Below, one piece after another: positions 34,579-43,370 of a DNA stretch of 50,705 bases. Numbering within the stretch: the first letter of the stretch is position 1; each line of letters opens with the position of its first letter. The stretch covers positions 1 through 50,705 of the forward strand of contig NZ_JANUCT010000020.1 of NCBI RefSeq assembly GCF_024808875.1, given 5' to 3'. The stretch is from Methylohalomonas lacus (lineage in GTDB: Bacteria; Pseudomonadota; Gammaproteobacteria; Methylohalomonadales; Methylohalomonadaceae). Both the position numbers and the translations under genes were made by a program. The notes beneath the pieces are model-generated. The model had not been told where the DNA came from. It did no database searches and saw only the letters and a program-made list of their open reading frames with translations.

Positions 34579-37329
34579 ATGCATACAGCTAAATCAATAT
34601 TCAAAATTAGTTTTATATCTCACTGGCGTATTGTCCGCCTGGTTGTTGGCCTAACTCTGTTGTTTCTTATAGCTTCCTGCAATACAAGATCTACATCAGA
34701 GCAACATCTTGAGACAGCTCGTGGTTATATTGCTGAGAATAAGCTTAACGCCGCGATAATCGAACTCAAAAATGCTCTGCAAAAAGATCCTGACCAGCCA
34801 GAAGGAAGGTGGCTGCTAGGTAACGTCTATTTACAGTACGGTAGAGGTGCCGCTGCCGAGCGTGAATATGCTATTGCCCGGGATCTTGGCTATACAGAAA
34901 ATAAACTGGCACAGGGCGTGTTGCGTTCTTATCTACTTCAGAACAAATATCAGGAAGTAATCGATCATACCGCCACTTCCGCCGAGGGCAAGACTCTCTC
35001 CGCCGACATTCTTGGCCTCAGAGGCGAAGCCTTTGAGGGTCTGAACCTGCCCCAGAAGGCAGAGAGCAGTTTCAAGCAGGCACTGGCCATGGACAGTGAT
35101 TCTATTAATGCAAGACTGGGGCTAGCCAGAATCGCTCTGGACAATAACAACCATGAAGAGGCTCGAAAATTAATCACAGAAGCAGAAGATATTGCACCGA
35201 ATGAAGTTGATATGTTGATCCTGAAAGGCGAACTGGCTCTTAGGGAAAACAATCCTGAAGCGGCCGAACAGTCGTATGCCCAGGCAGCAGCTATCGCGTA
35301 CTACAATATCACCGCGCAATTCGGCCTGGTACGGGCTTTACTGGCCCAAAACAAGTATGACGCCGCGATTGAACCACTTAAACGCGTAAATACGCTGTCC
35401 CCGAATCATCCAATGGTAAGTTATTTCCAGGCGATACTTGCCCTCCGAAATAATGATGTGGAATCAGCCCGGACCCATCTTCAGAGGGTTCTGAAGGCAC
35501 TTCCCAATCATGCAGAAAGCCAACTATTGATGGCACAGCTGCTTTATAGCAAAGGACAGCTTGAACAGTCACAGGATTTCCTCAAAGCTTTTCTTGGACA
35601 ACATTCTGATTATATTCAGGCACGTAAACTGATGGCAGCAGTCCAGATACGCCTAAAAGAATCTGAAGCTGCGATCGATACAATCAAGAGCATTATCACC
35701 AGCGAAGGTGAAAGTCCGCAATTACTTACCATGTTGGCGCGAGCCAATATAGAATCTGGTGCTGTTAATACAGGTATTAAACTGCTTGAACGTGCCCTTG
35801 AGATGGCACCCGACAATCCACAGCTACGTAATTTGTTGGCGAGCGCCTATCTAAATCAGGATTCAGCTGACCAGGCCGGATCTATGTTAGAAGTTGCCAT
35901 TAGTGAGACACCAGACATTCTACAATCCAAAGTACTGGTGGTAGCAACCCATATTAGAAATGATGAGCATCAGGCTGCCGTTACAACAGCAAATGACCTG
36001 ACAAACATCAATCCGGACAGTGCCATGGCCCACAATCTTTTGGGTGTGGCCTATAACAGAAGTGGTAACACAAAGCTGGCGCGAGAACAGTTCGAACATG
36101 CCTTGAAATTGGATACAGAGCTTATCTCAGCATTATACAATCTGGCTCAGATGGAAAAGGTGCAAGGTAATATAGAGATGGCAGAGAAGCACTATCAGGA
36201 GATCCTTAATATCAATGCCAACCATCTCCAGACTCTCCTTCAAATTGCCAGACTTGAGGTCGAGCGTGGTAACAACGATAAAATGATTGAGTTTCTGGAA
36301 CAAGCCAGGGCCGGAAATCCTGATGCAATTAGACCACGTGTCATTCTGAGCCGTTATTACATGGCAATTGGAAACAAAGGAAAACTTATTGAAGTAGCGC
36401 CAGAATCAGCAAAACTGGCACCAGAGGATGATGATGTCGGGTTATTGCTTGGACAGGCTCAGCATCTGAATGGCAGGTCTAATGAGGCGCTGAAAACCCT
36501 CACAGCTCTGCAAAAAAAACTACCAGATTCAACTGACATACTTTATGAACTAGCCCGCGTACAATCAGATCTTGGTAATTTTGATGCCGCCAGCAATAAT
36601 CTCGATAAGGTTATAAGCCTTATGCCGGAGCATATTGGTGCTTTGAGGATGAGAATTGATCTGGCAATCCGGAACAATGAGCTTTCATTGGCTGATAGAT
36701 ACGCCAATAAGTTAAAAAAGCTGCAGCCTGATTCATCAGCTACAGCAACTCTGAGAGGCGATATACACTTATCCGAAAACAGATTCGATGAGGCTATCGC
36801 AGCTTATGAAGAAGCCTATCAGGTTGACCGATCATTCACTAATGCCAGCAAACTGACGCGAGCCTATCAAGTATCTGGGAACCCCAATAAGGCCATGACC
36901 GTCCTTGAGCAATGGCTTGCAGAGCATCCTGAAACGGCAATAAAGCATTATGAAAATGTCCTTGAGAAAGAGCCTAACGATACAGTCGCACTGAACAATT
37001 TGGCCTGGCTCCACATAGAAAAAGACATATCTCATGCTCATGAACTGGCCGAGAAGGCATACAATCTTGTGCCTGAAAACAGCGGGGTCATTGATACTCT
37101 AGGCTGGATACTGGTCAAGCAAGGAAAGCATGAGCAGGGAATAGAACTGTTACGCAAAGCGCTGGAGTTGAGTCCTGACTCACCAGACATGCGTTACCAT
37201 CTTGCTTATGCTCTGGTCGCTACCGGCGACGAACAGCGCGCCAGAAATGAGCTCGACATGATACTCGCAAGTGACAATGTTTTTCTGGAAAGAACCAAAG
37301 CCGAAGATTTATACGTCACGATAAAATAA
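34579..37329 (+). CDS. prsT: PrsT, XrtA-associated TPR-repeat lipoprotein
   Basis: This 916-residue protein has a signal peptide and lipobox (IASC, Cys34) followed by about twenty tetratricopeptide-like repeats. Examples are NAAIIELKNALQKDPDQPEG, GLARIALDNNNHEEA and AHNLLGVAYNRSGNTKLARE. It matches the PEP-CTERM system TPR protein PrsT, a periplasmic or outer-membrane scaffold of unknown exact role that occurs with prsK/prsR. The ribosome-binding site is AAGGAAAG about 8 bp upstream of the ATG. It is co-directional with the initiating transferase and two small ORFs. Confidence 0.93.
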   Translation: MHTAKSIFKISFISHWRIVRLVVGLTLLFLIASCNTRSTSEQHLETARGYIAENKLNAAIIELKNALQKDPDQPEGRWLLGNVYLQYGRGAAAEREYAIARDLGYTENKLAQGVLRSYLLQNKYQEVIDHTATSAEGKTLSADILGLRGEAFEGLNLPQKAESSFKQALAMDSDSINARLGLARIALDNNNHEEARKLITEAEDIAPNEVDMLILKGELALRENNPEAAEQSYAQAAAIAYYNITAQFGLVRALLAQNKYDAAIEPLKRVNTLSPNHPMVSYFQAILALRNNDVESARTHLQRVLKALPNHAESQLLMAQLLYSKGQLEQSQDFLKAFLGQHSDYIQARKLMAAVQIRLKESEAAIDTIKSIITSEGESPQLLTMLARANIESGAVNTGIKLLERALEMAPDNPQLRNLLASAYLNQDSADQAGSMLEVAISETPDILQSKVLVVATHIRNDEHQAAVTTANDLTNINPDSAMAHNLLGVAYNRSGNTKLAREQFEHALKLDTELISALYNLAQMEKVQGNIEMAEKHYQEILNINANHLQTLLQIARLEVERGNNDKMIEFLEQARAGNPDAIRPRVILSRYYMAIGNKGKLIEVAPESAKLAPEDDDVGLLLGQAQHLNGRSNEALKTLTALQKKLPDSTDILYELARVQSDLGNFDAASNNLDKVISLMPEHIGALRMRIDLAIRNNELSLADRYANKLKKLQPDSSATATLRGDIHLSENRFDEAIAAYEEAYQVDRSFTNASKLTRAYQVSGNPNKAMTVLEQWLAEHPETAIKHYENVLEKEPNDTVALNNLAWLHIEKDISHAHELAEKAYNLVPENSGVIDTLGWILVKQGKHEQGIELLRKALELSPDSPDMRYHLAYALVATGDEQRARNELDMILASDNVFLERTKAEDLYVTIK

Positions 37330-37400
37330 CACTTAAGATCTGAACTTCTATATATATTTTGTTCAGTCAAATTCATGGCAGAGAAATACTGATTAAAATT

Positions 37401-38441
37401 ATGTCAAATAAAACTGTTTTAGTTACCGGAGGAGCCGGATACATCGGCAGTCATGTGGTGTTGGCACTGCTAAAGTCAGGTTATATACCAATAGTTCTGG
37501 ATGACCTGTCAACAGGACATGAAGAATTAATTCCCAGTGAGTGCGAATTCATCCATGGCAATGCGGGCGACAGCATATTAGTTAGTTCTACGATCAGAAA
37601 ATACGGGATTGGTTCGGTCATGCATTTTGCAGGATCTATTATTGTAGAAGAATCGGTCGACAATCCGTTGAAATATTACAGGAATAACACTGATGTGTCC
37701 CGCGGTCTGATCCAGACTTGTGTTGACGAGAGAATTTATCAATTCATTTTTTCCTCTACGGCGGCAGTATATGGTAATACGGAAACAAGTCCTGTATCGG
37801 AATCCGATCCACTGTTTCCAGCCAGCCCCTACGGAGCTTCAAAAGCGATGATCGAAAGAATTCTTTGCGATGTCGCTGCCTGCTCACCATTGCGCTATAT
37901 TTCTTTGCGCTATTTCAATGTCGCCGGCGCCGATCCCTGGCACCGTACCGGACAAATGACAGAAAATGCAACACACTTGATCAAGGTAGCTTGTGAGACC
38001 GCTCTAGGGAAACGTAGTGAAATTACGATTTTTGGTGACGACTATGACACGCCAGATGGAACCTGCATCAGGGATTATATTCATGTCAGCGATCTCGCTT
38101 CTGCACACGTCAGTGCACTAGAGTACCTGCAGTCACATAATGAAAGCCTAATATTAAATTGTGGCTATGGTGTGGGATATTCAGTCAAACAGGTTCTGGA
38201 CACACTGCAGAGCATATCGGATGATACTTTGAACATACGGTATGGTTCGCGTCGCCCCGGTGATATTGCAGAGCTGGTAGCCGACAGTTCCCGGCTACGT
38301 TCCTTATTGAATTGGGAACCACAATACAATGACTTGAAACAGATCCTGAGTGACGCGGTGGAATGGGAAAAGCTTAATATAAAACCAATTTTACGACCGC
38401 GTCAAAACCAACCGGCATCAGTATACAAAACATTATTGTAA
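37401..38441 (+). CDS. galE: UDP-glucose 4-epimerase
   Basis: This 346-residue short-chain dehydrogenase/reductase-fold epimerase interconverts UDP-glucose and UDP-galactose (or the acetamido forms). NAD-binding VTGGAGYIGSH (residues 8-18), the catalytic SSTAAVYG (118-125) and YGASK (144-148) are present, as is RYFNVAGA further on. The frame is open 14 codons further upstream, but MSNKTVLVTG starting at 37401 fits the family. The gene provides a sugar donor for the cluster and is convergent with the dehydrogenase gene. Confidence 0.9.
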   Translation: MSNKTVLVTGGAGYIGSHVVLALLKSGYIPIVLDDLSTGHEELIPSECEFIHGNAGDSILVSSTIRKYGIGSVMHFAGSIIVEESVDNPLKYYRNNTDVSRGLIQTCVDERIYQFIFSSTAAVYGNTETSPVSESDPLFPASPYGASKAMIERILCDVAACSPLRYISLRYFNVAGADPWHRTGQMTENATHLIKVACETALGKRSEITIFGDDYDTPDGTCIRDYIHVSDLASAHVSALEYLQSHNESLILNCGYGVGYSVKQVLDTLQSISDDTLNIRYGSRRPGDIAELVADSSRLRSLLNWEPQYNDLKQILSDAVEWEKLNIKPILRPRQNQPASVYKTLL

Positions 38442-38585
38442 GTATTGATTCGTTATAATTCTAGTGGTCATTGCAGACTGTATTTGTCTGAAGATAACTG
38501 TTTGAAAAAACGATAAACACTATCGCCTATCATGGAATTCAGTATCAGCCTGTTTTTTTTTCAGAACCTGACATAACAATCAAGA

Positions 38586-39878
38586 TTACAATCGCATCAG
38601 GGTAATACCGGAAGGTATGGTTGTTCTATCGAGCTTCGCCTTGATGTCATACACGATGCCCTGCCCTTCCTCCAGATACTTACTAATGGCTTTCCACCCC
38701 TGACTGACGTACTCAACGTGCGGCACTGCCAGTATTACGGCTGCTGCCGGTTGCAGATCCCTGTCCTTTAACAGCCGAATACCGTATTCATGTTCCGCTC
38801 CTTCCGGATCCGCGAGCGGATCATGCACCTGCACGTTAACACCAAAACTTTGCAATTCCCTGACGACATCAATAACACGCGTGTTACGCAGGTCCGGCAC
38901 GTCCTCCTTGAATGTGAGGCCCAATATGGTCACTGTAGCGCCCTTAACGCGATTATCATGGGCAATCAACGTCTTTATTAGGCAACTGGCGATATAGTTG
39001 CCCATACCATCGTTGATTCCCCGTCCCGAAAGGATCACCTGGGGCGAATACCCCATGATGGCAGCCTTGTGGGTCAAATAATACGGATCGACACCGATAC
39101 AATGTCCGCCGACCAGTCCCGGCCGAAACGGCAGGAAGTTCCACTTCGTACCGGCCGCCTCCAACACATCGTGTGTGTCGATCCCCAACCGGCTGAAGAT
39201 CAGGACCAATTCATTCATGAGGGCGATATTGAGATCGCGCTGGGTATTCTCGATAACCTTGGCTGCCTCGGCTACCTTTATGGACGGCGCCTTGTGTATG
39301 CCGGCATCTACTACGGACTCGTAGACCGCTGCCACCGTCTCCAATGATTCCTGTGTCTGGGCGGAAACTACTTTCTTTATGGAAGTAAATCTGTGTTGCC
39401 TGTCGCCAGGATTGATGCGCTCCGGCGAGTAGCCAACGAAAAAATTCATGCCGGCATGCAAGCCTGATTCCTGCTCCAGGATGGGGATGCAGTCTTCTTC
39501 TGTAGCACCGGGATAAACCGTTGATTCATAAACAACAATATCGCCGGTCTTGATCTGTTTGCCCAGTATCCGACTCGCCGCGAGCAAGGGTCCGAGATCG
39601 GGGCGCTTAGCCGCATCGATCGGCGTTGGCACCGCCACGATATGGAAATCGGCCTGCTTCAGTTCAACAGGATTAGAGGTGAATCGGATATCCGTCCGGG
39701 CAAATTCGGCAGCCTCGATTTCGAGAGTACTGTCATGACCAGATTGGAGTTCCGCAATGCGTGATTCATTGATATCAAAGCCGATAACCTTGTGCTGTCT
39801 GCCAAAGGCGACCGCGACCGGCAAGCCTACATAACCCAGTCCTATGACAGAGATCAGACGTTCATGTGCCATATCCAT
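38586..39878 (-). CDS. UDP-sugar 6-dehydrogenase (WbpO/TviB-like)
   Basis: This 430-residue nucleotide-sugar dehydrogenase oxidises a UDP-hexose(amine) to the uronic acid. The NAD-binding ISVIGLGYVGLP (residues 9-20), YESTVYPGATEEDC (117-130) and the nucleophile Cys260 in LVGGHCIGVDPYYLTHKA mark the family. It is closest to the TviB/WbpO/VpsB type acting on UDP-GlcNAc or UDP-GalNAc. Its ATG overlaps the stop of the epimerase gene (TAATG), so the two are coupled. A start 27 bp upstream is less likely. Confidence 0.88.
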   Translation of the reverse strand: MDMAHERLISVIGLGYVGLPVAVAFGRQHKVIGFDINESRIAELQSGHDSTLEIEAAEFARTDIRFTSNPVELKQADFHIVAVPTPIDAAKRPDLGPLLAASRILGKQIKTGDIVVYESTVYPGATEEDCIPILEQESGLHAGMNFFVGYSPERINPGDRQHRFTSIKKVVSAQTQESLETVAAVYESVVDAGIHKAPSIKVAEAAKVIENTQRDLNIALMNELVLIFSRLGIDTHDVLEAAGTKWNFLPFRPGLVGGHCIGVDPYYLTHKAAIMGYSPQVILSGRGINDGMGNYIASCLIKTLIAHDNRVKGATVTILGLTFKEDVPDLRNTRVIDVVRELQSFGVNVQVHDPLADPEGAEHEYGIRLLKDRDLQPAAAVILAVPHVEYVSQGWKAISKYLEEGQGIVYDIKAKLDRTTIPSGITLMRL

Positions 39879-40885
39879 TAGATCCTGTAGTAATCCTTGT
39901 ACCAATCTATGAAACGGGCAATACCGGTTTCAATTGGTGTATCGGGCGAAAAACCCACATCGCGAGCCAGATCCTCTACATCGGCATAGGTGGCTTGCAC
40001 GTCACCCGGCTGCATGGGCAGCATGCGTTTTTCCGCTTTCTTACCCAGGGCCGTCTCCAGGGCTGCGATGAAATCCATCAGCTGTACCGAAGAGTGGTTG
40101 CCAATATTGTACAGGCGATATGGGGCACTGCTGGTGCCAGGGTCCGGACTCTGACCATTCCAGTCCGGATCAGGTGCCGGTACCCGGTCAACAACGCGAA
40201 TTATCCCTTCCACAATATCGTCGATATAGGTGAAGTCACGCTGGTGCTCGCCGTTGTTGTACACGTCGATAGGCTCGTTAGCCAGAATCGACCGGGTGAA
40301 CTTGAATAGCGCCATGTCCGGCCGCCCCCAGGGCCCGTACACTGTGAAGAATCTCAGGCCGGTCATGGGAATTCGATAGAGATGACTGTAGGTATGTGCC
40401 ATCAGTTCGTTGGCCTTCTTGGTGGCGGCATACAGCGAGACCGGATGATCGACGTTATCGTGGACAGAAAAAGGTACTTTTGTATTCGAACCGTAGACCG
40501 AACTGGATGAAGCATACACCAGATGTTCAATCTTATTATGCCGACAGGCCTCGAGCACATTCAGAAAACCGACCACATTCGAATCCACGTAAGCATGGGG
40601 GTTCTCCAGAGAGTAGCGCACACCGGCCTGGGCAGCGAGATGGATAACACGTTGTGCTCCGACTTCCTTAAATAATTGCGCAACCGGTTCGTGCTCTACA
40701 AGGTCCTGCTTGTGGAAGGTGAAGCCTGATTGATTGTTGATCTGCGCCAGGCGATCCAGTTTTAGCCTGACATCGTAGTAATCGCTAAGATTGTCGATAC
40801 CAATGACTTGGTCACCGCGCTCAAGCAGTCGTTTAGCGACATGAAATCCAATAAAGCCGGCGGCGCCGGTGACGATGGTTCGCAT
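39878..40885 (-). CDS. NAD-dependent epimerase, UDP-glucuronate 4-epimerase-like (CapI/LpsL type)
   Basis: This 335-residue extended-SDR epimerase has [15 protein letters not shown] at residues 6-20, [15 protein letters not shown] at 32-46 (typical of CapI/UDP-glucuronate epimerases), SSSSVYG (126-132) and YAATKKANE (152-160). It probably makes a UDP-galacturonic-type sugar from the product of the downstream dehydrogenase. The exact substrate, glucuronate or acetamido-uronate, is open. The gene starts about 560 bp from the Crp/Fnr gene. Confidence 0.85.
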   Translation of the reverse strand: MRTIVTGAAGFIGFHVAKRLLERGDQVIGIDNLSDYYDVRLKLDRLAQINNQSGFTFHKQDLVEHEPVAQLFKEVGAQRVIHLAAQAGVRYSLENPHAYVDSNVVGFLNVLEACRHNKIEHLVYASSSSVYGSNTKVPFSVHDNVDHPVSLYAATKKANELMAHTYSHLYRIPMTGLRFFTVYGPWGRPDMALFKFTRSILANEPIDVYNNGEHQRDFTYIDDIVEGIIRVVDRVPAPDPDWNGQSPDPGTSSAPYRLYNIGNHSSVQLMDFIAALETALGKKAEKRMLPMQPGDVQATYADVEDLARDVGFSPDTPIETGIARFIDWYKDYYRI

Positions 40886-41195
40886 GGTTTAAATTATTTC
40901 TCGAATCAGGTCAGGCTATCGGCGCCTGAAGTATTATTTTCCAGAAAGCGGCAGAGTTATTGTCTCGAAATTGTGGCATGTGCGAACCGTAAGGGCTACC
41001 TACCGCTATTTCAATTTGTTCGGTATCGCCGCTGGAAGCAGCCACCACGAGATACGAAAAGTCAACCGTAATGAAGCCAAATTACCGCCTATGCTCAACC
41101 TTTTATTGACTTTCGGCGTTCCCCGGCACTATACAGCCGGTGGGCTTTGCCGACTCAAGACTGGCTGTGCATTATCACTCCTGAGAAACCCGTTG

Positions 41196-41310
41196 AAGAA
41201 AACCCGTTTATGCGATTTCTCGCATAAACGGGCCAAGTCTGAATATGCCGAGAACAATTATCTAGGGGGAGTGATAACTGTACTCAAGAGGGGCTGCATG
41301 CATATTCAGC
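41196..41310 (-). ncRNA. Predicted ~115-nt structured small RNA under a Crp-type site
   Basis: Three signals line up on the minus strand: a Crp-type site at 41341-41360, a 17-bp spacer to the -10 box TATATT (41318-41323), and a rho-independent terminator at 41199-41232. Between them is no convincing ORF. The predicted transcript folds neatly. CTGAATATGC (41300-41309) pairs over 10 bp with GCATATTCAG (41239-41248). Inside, AGUUAUC/GAUAAUU forms a 7-bp stem (one G-U) with loop ACUCCCCCUA, and a second C-run CAGCCCCUC lies in the 5' part. C-rich loops that can pair with Shine-Dalgarno G-runs are common in regulatory RNAs. The transcription start (about 41310) is predicted only. Confidence 0.55.
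41199..41232 (-). terminator. Rho-independent terminator
   Basis: CCCGTTTATGCG (41203-41214) pairs perfectly with CGCATAAACGGG (41221-41232) over 12 bp with a 6-base loop. On the minus strand it is followed by TTTTCTT. It is 217 bp past the Crp/Fnr stop at 41449, and it could end the small RNA, the Crp transcript, or both. Confidence 0.75.
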
Positions 41311-41317
41311 AAGCTTA

Positions 41318-41360
41318 AATATAGCTATAAGAAAGAAACAAATCTGTACGCTATCGCACA
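41318..41360 (-). promoter_or_regulatory. Crp-type site and -10 box for the small RNA (copy C)
   Basis: AATCTGTACGCTATCGCACA at 41341-41360 is followed on the minus strand by 17 bp and TATATT at 41318-41323. The same site-to--10 arrangement is found before both tandem Crp/Fnr genes. There is no TTGACA-like -35 box, as expected where an activator replaces it. Confidence 0.55.
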
Positions 41361-41448
41361 TTTACGGCATACCATCATCCTGTATGCGTTTGGATAGTTC
41401 CCCTGCCGGGTCAATTCTATCGATCCGCCAGCAGTTCAACCGTCAGGT

Positions 41449-42156
41449 TCAAGTCAAGATCCGCGCATAGTCGTTGACTATCGTCTTGTAACAACTACAG
41501 GATGCCGCTTCAAGTTCCTTGCGGTCGAGAATAGTTATTTGTCCACGAACATAACTAATGAGTTTTTTCTTTTGCAGTGCGCCCGCGGCAATGGTGACAC
41601 CACTTCTGCGTACGCCGAGCATATCGGCAAGCAACTTATGAGTTAGACTAAATTTATCAGCATGGGCGCGATCATGTGTCATAAGTAACCAGCGCGCCAG
41701 GCGTTTCTCGACACCATGAAAATGCGTACAGGCGGCAGATATGGAAAGCTGTGAGATCATGACATATATATAACGTTCGAGCGTACGTTGTAAAGCGATG
41801 CTGTCGCTCAATTCAGACATGAATTGTCGCGTGCTCATGCACAACGCTGTACCAACGCCCTGAACTACAGCGCGCTGGATGGCGGAATTGATACCGAGCG
41901 TTAGCGTCGAACCGAACATACCTTCATTGCCTATCAGGCCAACCTCCAGAGGATTATGGCCATCCATGATTTCCACTATCGATATGAAACCATCCAGCGG
42001 GAAATATACTTGGCGGATAGGTTCATCCCGTTCACACAGGATCGTACCAAGAGGAAGATCGACATGGCTGCAGCAGCCAATAAAGTCACTGCGTTGCTTT
42101 TTGGGCAGGCGATTGATCAGTGTATTTTCGGTTGCTGATGGTAGTGCAGCTGACAT
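41449..42156 (-). CDS. Crp/Fnr-family transcriptional regulator (paralogue 1)
   Basis: This 235-residue regulator has an N-terminal cyclic-nucleotide-like beta-barrel (residues about 15-135, with VYFPLDGFISIVE and VGLIGNEGMFG) and a C-terminal winged helix-turn-helix (LTHKLLADMLGVRRSGVTIA, residues about 170-200). It lacks the N-terminal Cys cluster of Fnr. Near the C-terminus it has CSCY, matching CCECY in the two paralogues. The ligand is unknown. A weak copy of the Crp-type site (42248-42267) lies upstream. Confidence 0.87.
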   Translation of the reverse strand: MSAALPSATENTLINRLPKKQRSDFIGCCSHVDLPLGTILCERDEPIRQVYFPLDGFISIVEIMDGHNPLEVGLIGNEGMFGSTLTLGINSAIQRAVVQGVGTALCMSTRQFMSELSDSIALQRTLERYIYVMISQLSISAACTHFHGVEKRLARWLLMTHDRAHADKFSLTHKLLADMLGVRRSGVTIAAGALQKKKLISYVRGQITILDRKELEAASCSCYKTIVNDYARILT

Positions 42157-42247
42157 GAATCATCCTGTGCGGATCATGGAACCAAAGGCTAAATTGGGAG
42201 AGTGCAGCACCAATCTAGCTACTGAGATTAACCAATGACTGGATGAT

Positions 42248-42267
42248 GATCTGTTCGTTCTAGCACA
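42248..42267. promoter_or_regulatory. Weak Crp/Fnr-type site upstream of regulator 1
   Basis: GATCTGTTCGTTCTAGCACA matches the core of the tandem-copy site (44253-44272) at 11 of 15 positions. It lies 92-111 bp upstream of the first Crp/Fnr gene. A poor -10-like TAATCT lies 17 bp downstream. This could be coincidence. Confidence 0.25.
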
Positions 42268-42346
42268 AAGCAGTCTACCACAGGCCGTTTAGCCGTGTTT
42301 AGTTATACCTGGCAATCCACTGGACAGGCTTTCCGGAGCACCGCTG

Positions 42347-43090
42347 TCAGGTGTTGACCCTGTGTAGATAGGGCAGCAGGCGCTCGGCTTCCTTCTTGAC
42401 CACGGCATAACACTCGCAGCACAGCTTTTCCAGATAGGGCCGGTCCAGCACCGTGATATGACCACGGTTGTAATTGATAATGCCGAGTCGCTGCAGCTTG
42501 CCGGCCGCCTGGGTCACGCCTTCGCGGCGCACACCCAGCATGTTGGCAATCAACTCCTGGGTCATGGTTAGCTGATTGCCCGGCAGCCGGTCCAGCGACA
42601 GCAGCAGCCAGCGGCACAGCTGCTGGTCGATGGAATGATGCCGATTGCAGACCGCGGTCTGGGCCATCTGCGTAATCAGCGATTGCGTGTAGCGCAGGAG
42701 CAGATTCATCATTTCGCCGTGGCGATTGAACTCATCCTTGATCCATTGCCCCGGCAAACGAAAGGCGCCGCCAGCGCTTTGCACAATGGCACGGCTGGTG
42801 GTGCTCTCGCCGCCCATGAACAGGGCAACGCCGACAACGCCTTCGTTGCCGACCACCGAGATTTCCGCCGAAGAGCCGTCCTCCATGACATAGAGCAGGG
42901 AAATGATTGCGTCGGTGGGAAAATAGACATAGCGCAAGGTATCACCGGATTCATACAGAACCTTGCCGAGCGGCAGGGACACGTATTCCAGTTGTGGCAA
43001 AACACGCTCGCGCACATCATCTGACAAACTGGCCAGAAGATGGTTACTTTGCATTGCGTCGCTCTTTTCTAGAGCATCGATCTTAGGCAT
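42347..43090 (-). CDS. Crp/Fnr-family transcriptional regulator (paralogue 2)
   Basis: This 247-residue regulator is nearly the same as the one at 43371-44195 over most of its length, showing recent duplication. The sensor domain (VYFPTDAIISLLYVMEDGSS, VGNEGVVGVALFMGG) and the helix-turn-helix LTMTQELIANMLGVRREGVT are clear. It ends in CCECYAVVKKEAERLLPYL. The start is ATG at 43090 with a GGGGG ribosome-binding site. A promoter with a perfect TATAAT (43130-43135) and Crp-type site (43152-43171) lies directly upstream. Confidence 0.9.
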   Translation of the reverse strand: MPKIDALEKSDAMQSNHLLASLSDDVRERVLPQLEYVSLPLGKVLYESGDTLRYVYFPTDAIISLLYVMEDGSSAEISVVGNEGVVGVALFMGGESTTSRAIVQSAGGAFRLPGQWIKDEFNRHGEMMNLLLRYTQSLITQMAQTAVCNRHHSIDQQLCRWLLLSLDRLPGNQLTMTQELIANMLGVRREGVTQAAGKLQRLGIINYNRGHITVLDRPYLEKLCCECYAVVKKEAERLLPYLHRVNT

Positions 43091-43129
43091 ACAAGCCCCC
43101 GTAGGCGTGCGTTACTGTCATCTTCCTAA

Positions 43130-43171
43130 ATTATAGCAAATGCCCCCCCCTTGTGCGTACGCTATCGCACA
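43130..43171 (-). promoter_or_regulatory. Promoter with Crp-type site (copy D)
   Basis: TGTGCGTACGCTATCGCACA (43152-43171) is the best copy: a palindrome with 6-bp perfect arms. On the minus strand it is followed by a G-rich 16-bp spacer and TATAAT (43130-43135). The site covers the missing -35 region, as for a class II activator, before regulator 2. Confidence 0.6.
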
Positions 43172-43296
43172 TAGTAAGGTTGCCTCACCCGCTGATGACA
43201 GGCAAGCGCGCCATTTTGTGTGTACCGGCGTACAGACCCGTTAAGCGACCGCGTTCACCCTGATTCAATCGGTCCCAATACGGATTGGGCTTGTAC

Positions 43297-43366
43297 TGTA
43301 ATAGGAGATTTGAGCGAATTACGCCCTGTTCCATGGGCGGATTTATTCATAATTCTTAATTATGAA
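43297..43366 (+). pseudogene. Deleted copy of the small membrane protein gene (lmo0937/DUF5670 type)
   Basis: The stretch holds the ribosome-binding region (TAGGAG) and then TTACGCCCTGTTCCATGGGC, matching the intact copy at 44420-44566 from its codon 19 or so. The start codon and about 57 bp of the 5' part are missing, and sequence diverges after GGATTTATTCAT. The copy is clearly broken. Confidence 0.75.
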
Positions 43367-43370
43367 ACGA

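Noticed and set aside
38474-38560. Possible terminator between galE and the dehydrogenase gene (CAGAC/GTCTG stem; T-run near 38550)
   Set aside because: The stem is short and the T-run lies too far from it; not a convincing rho-independent terminator.
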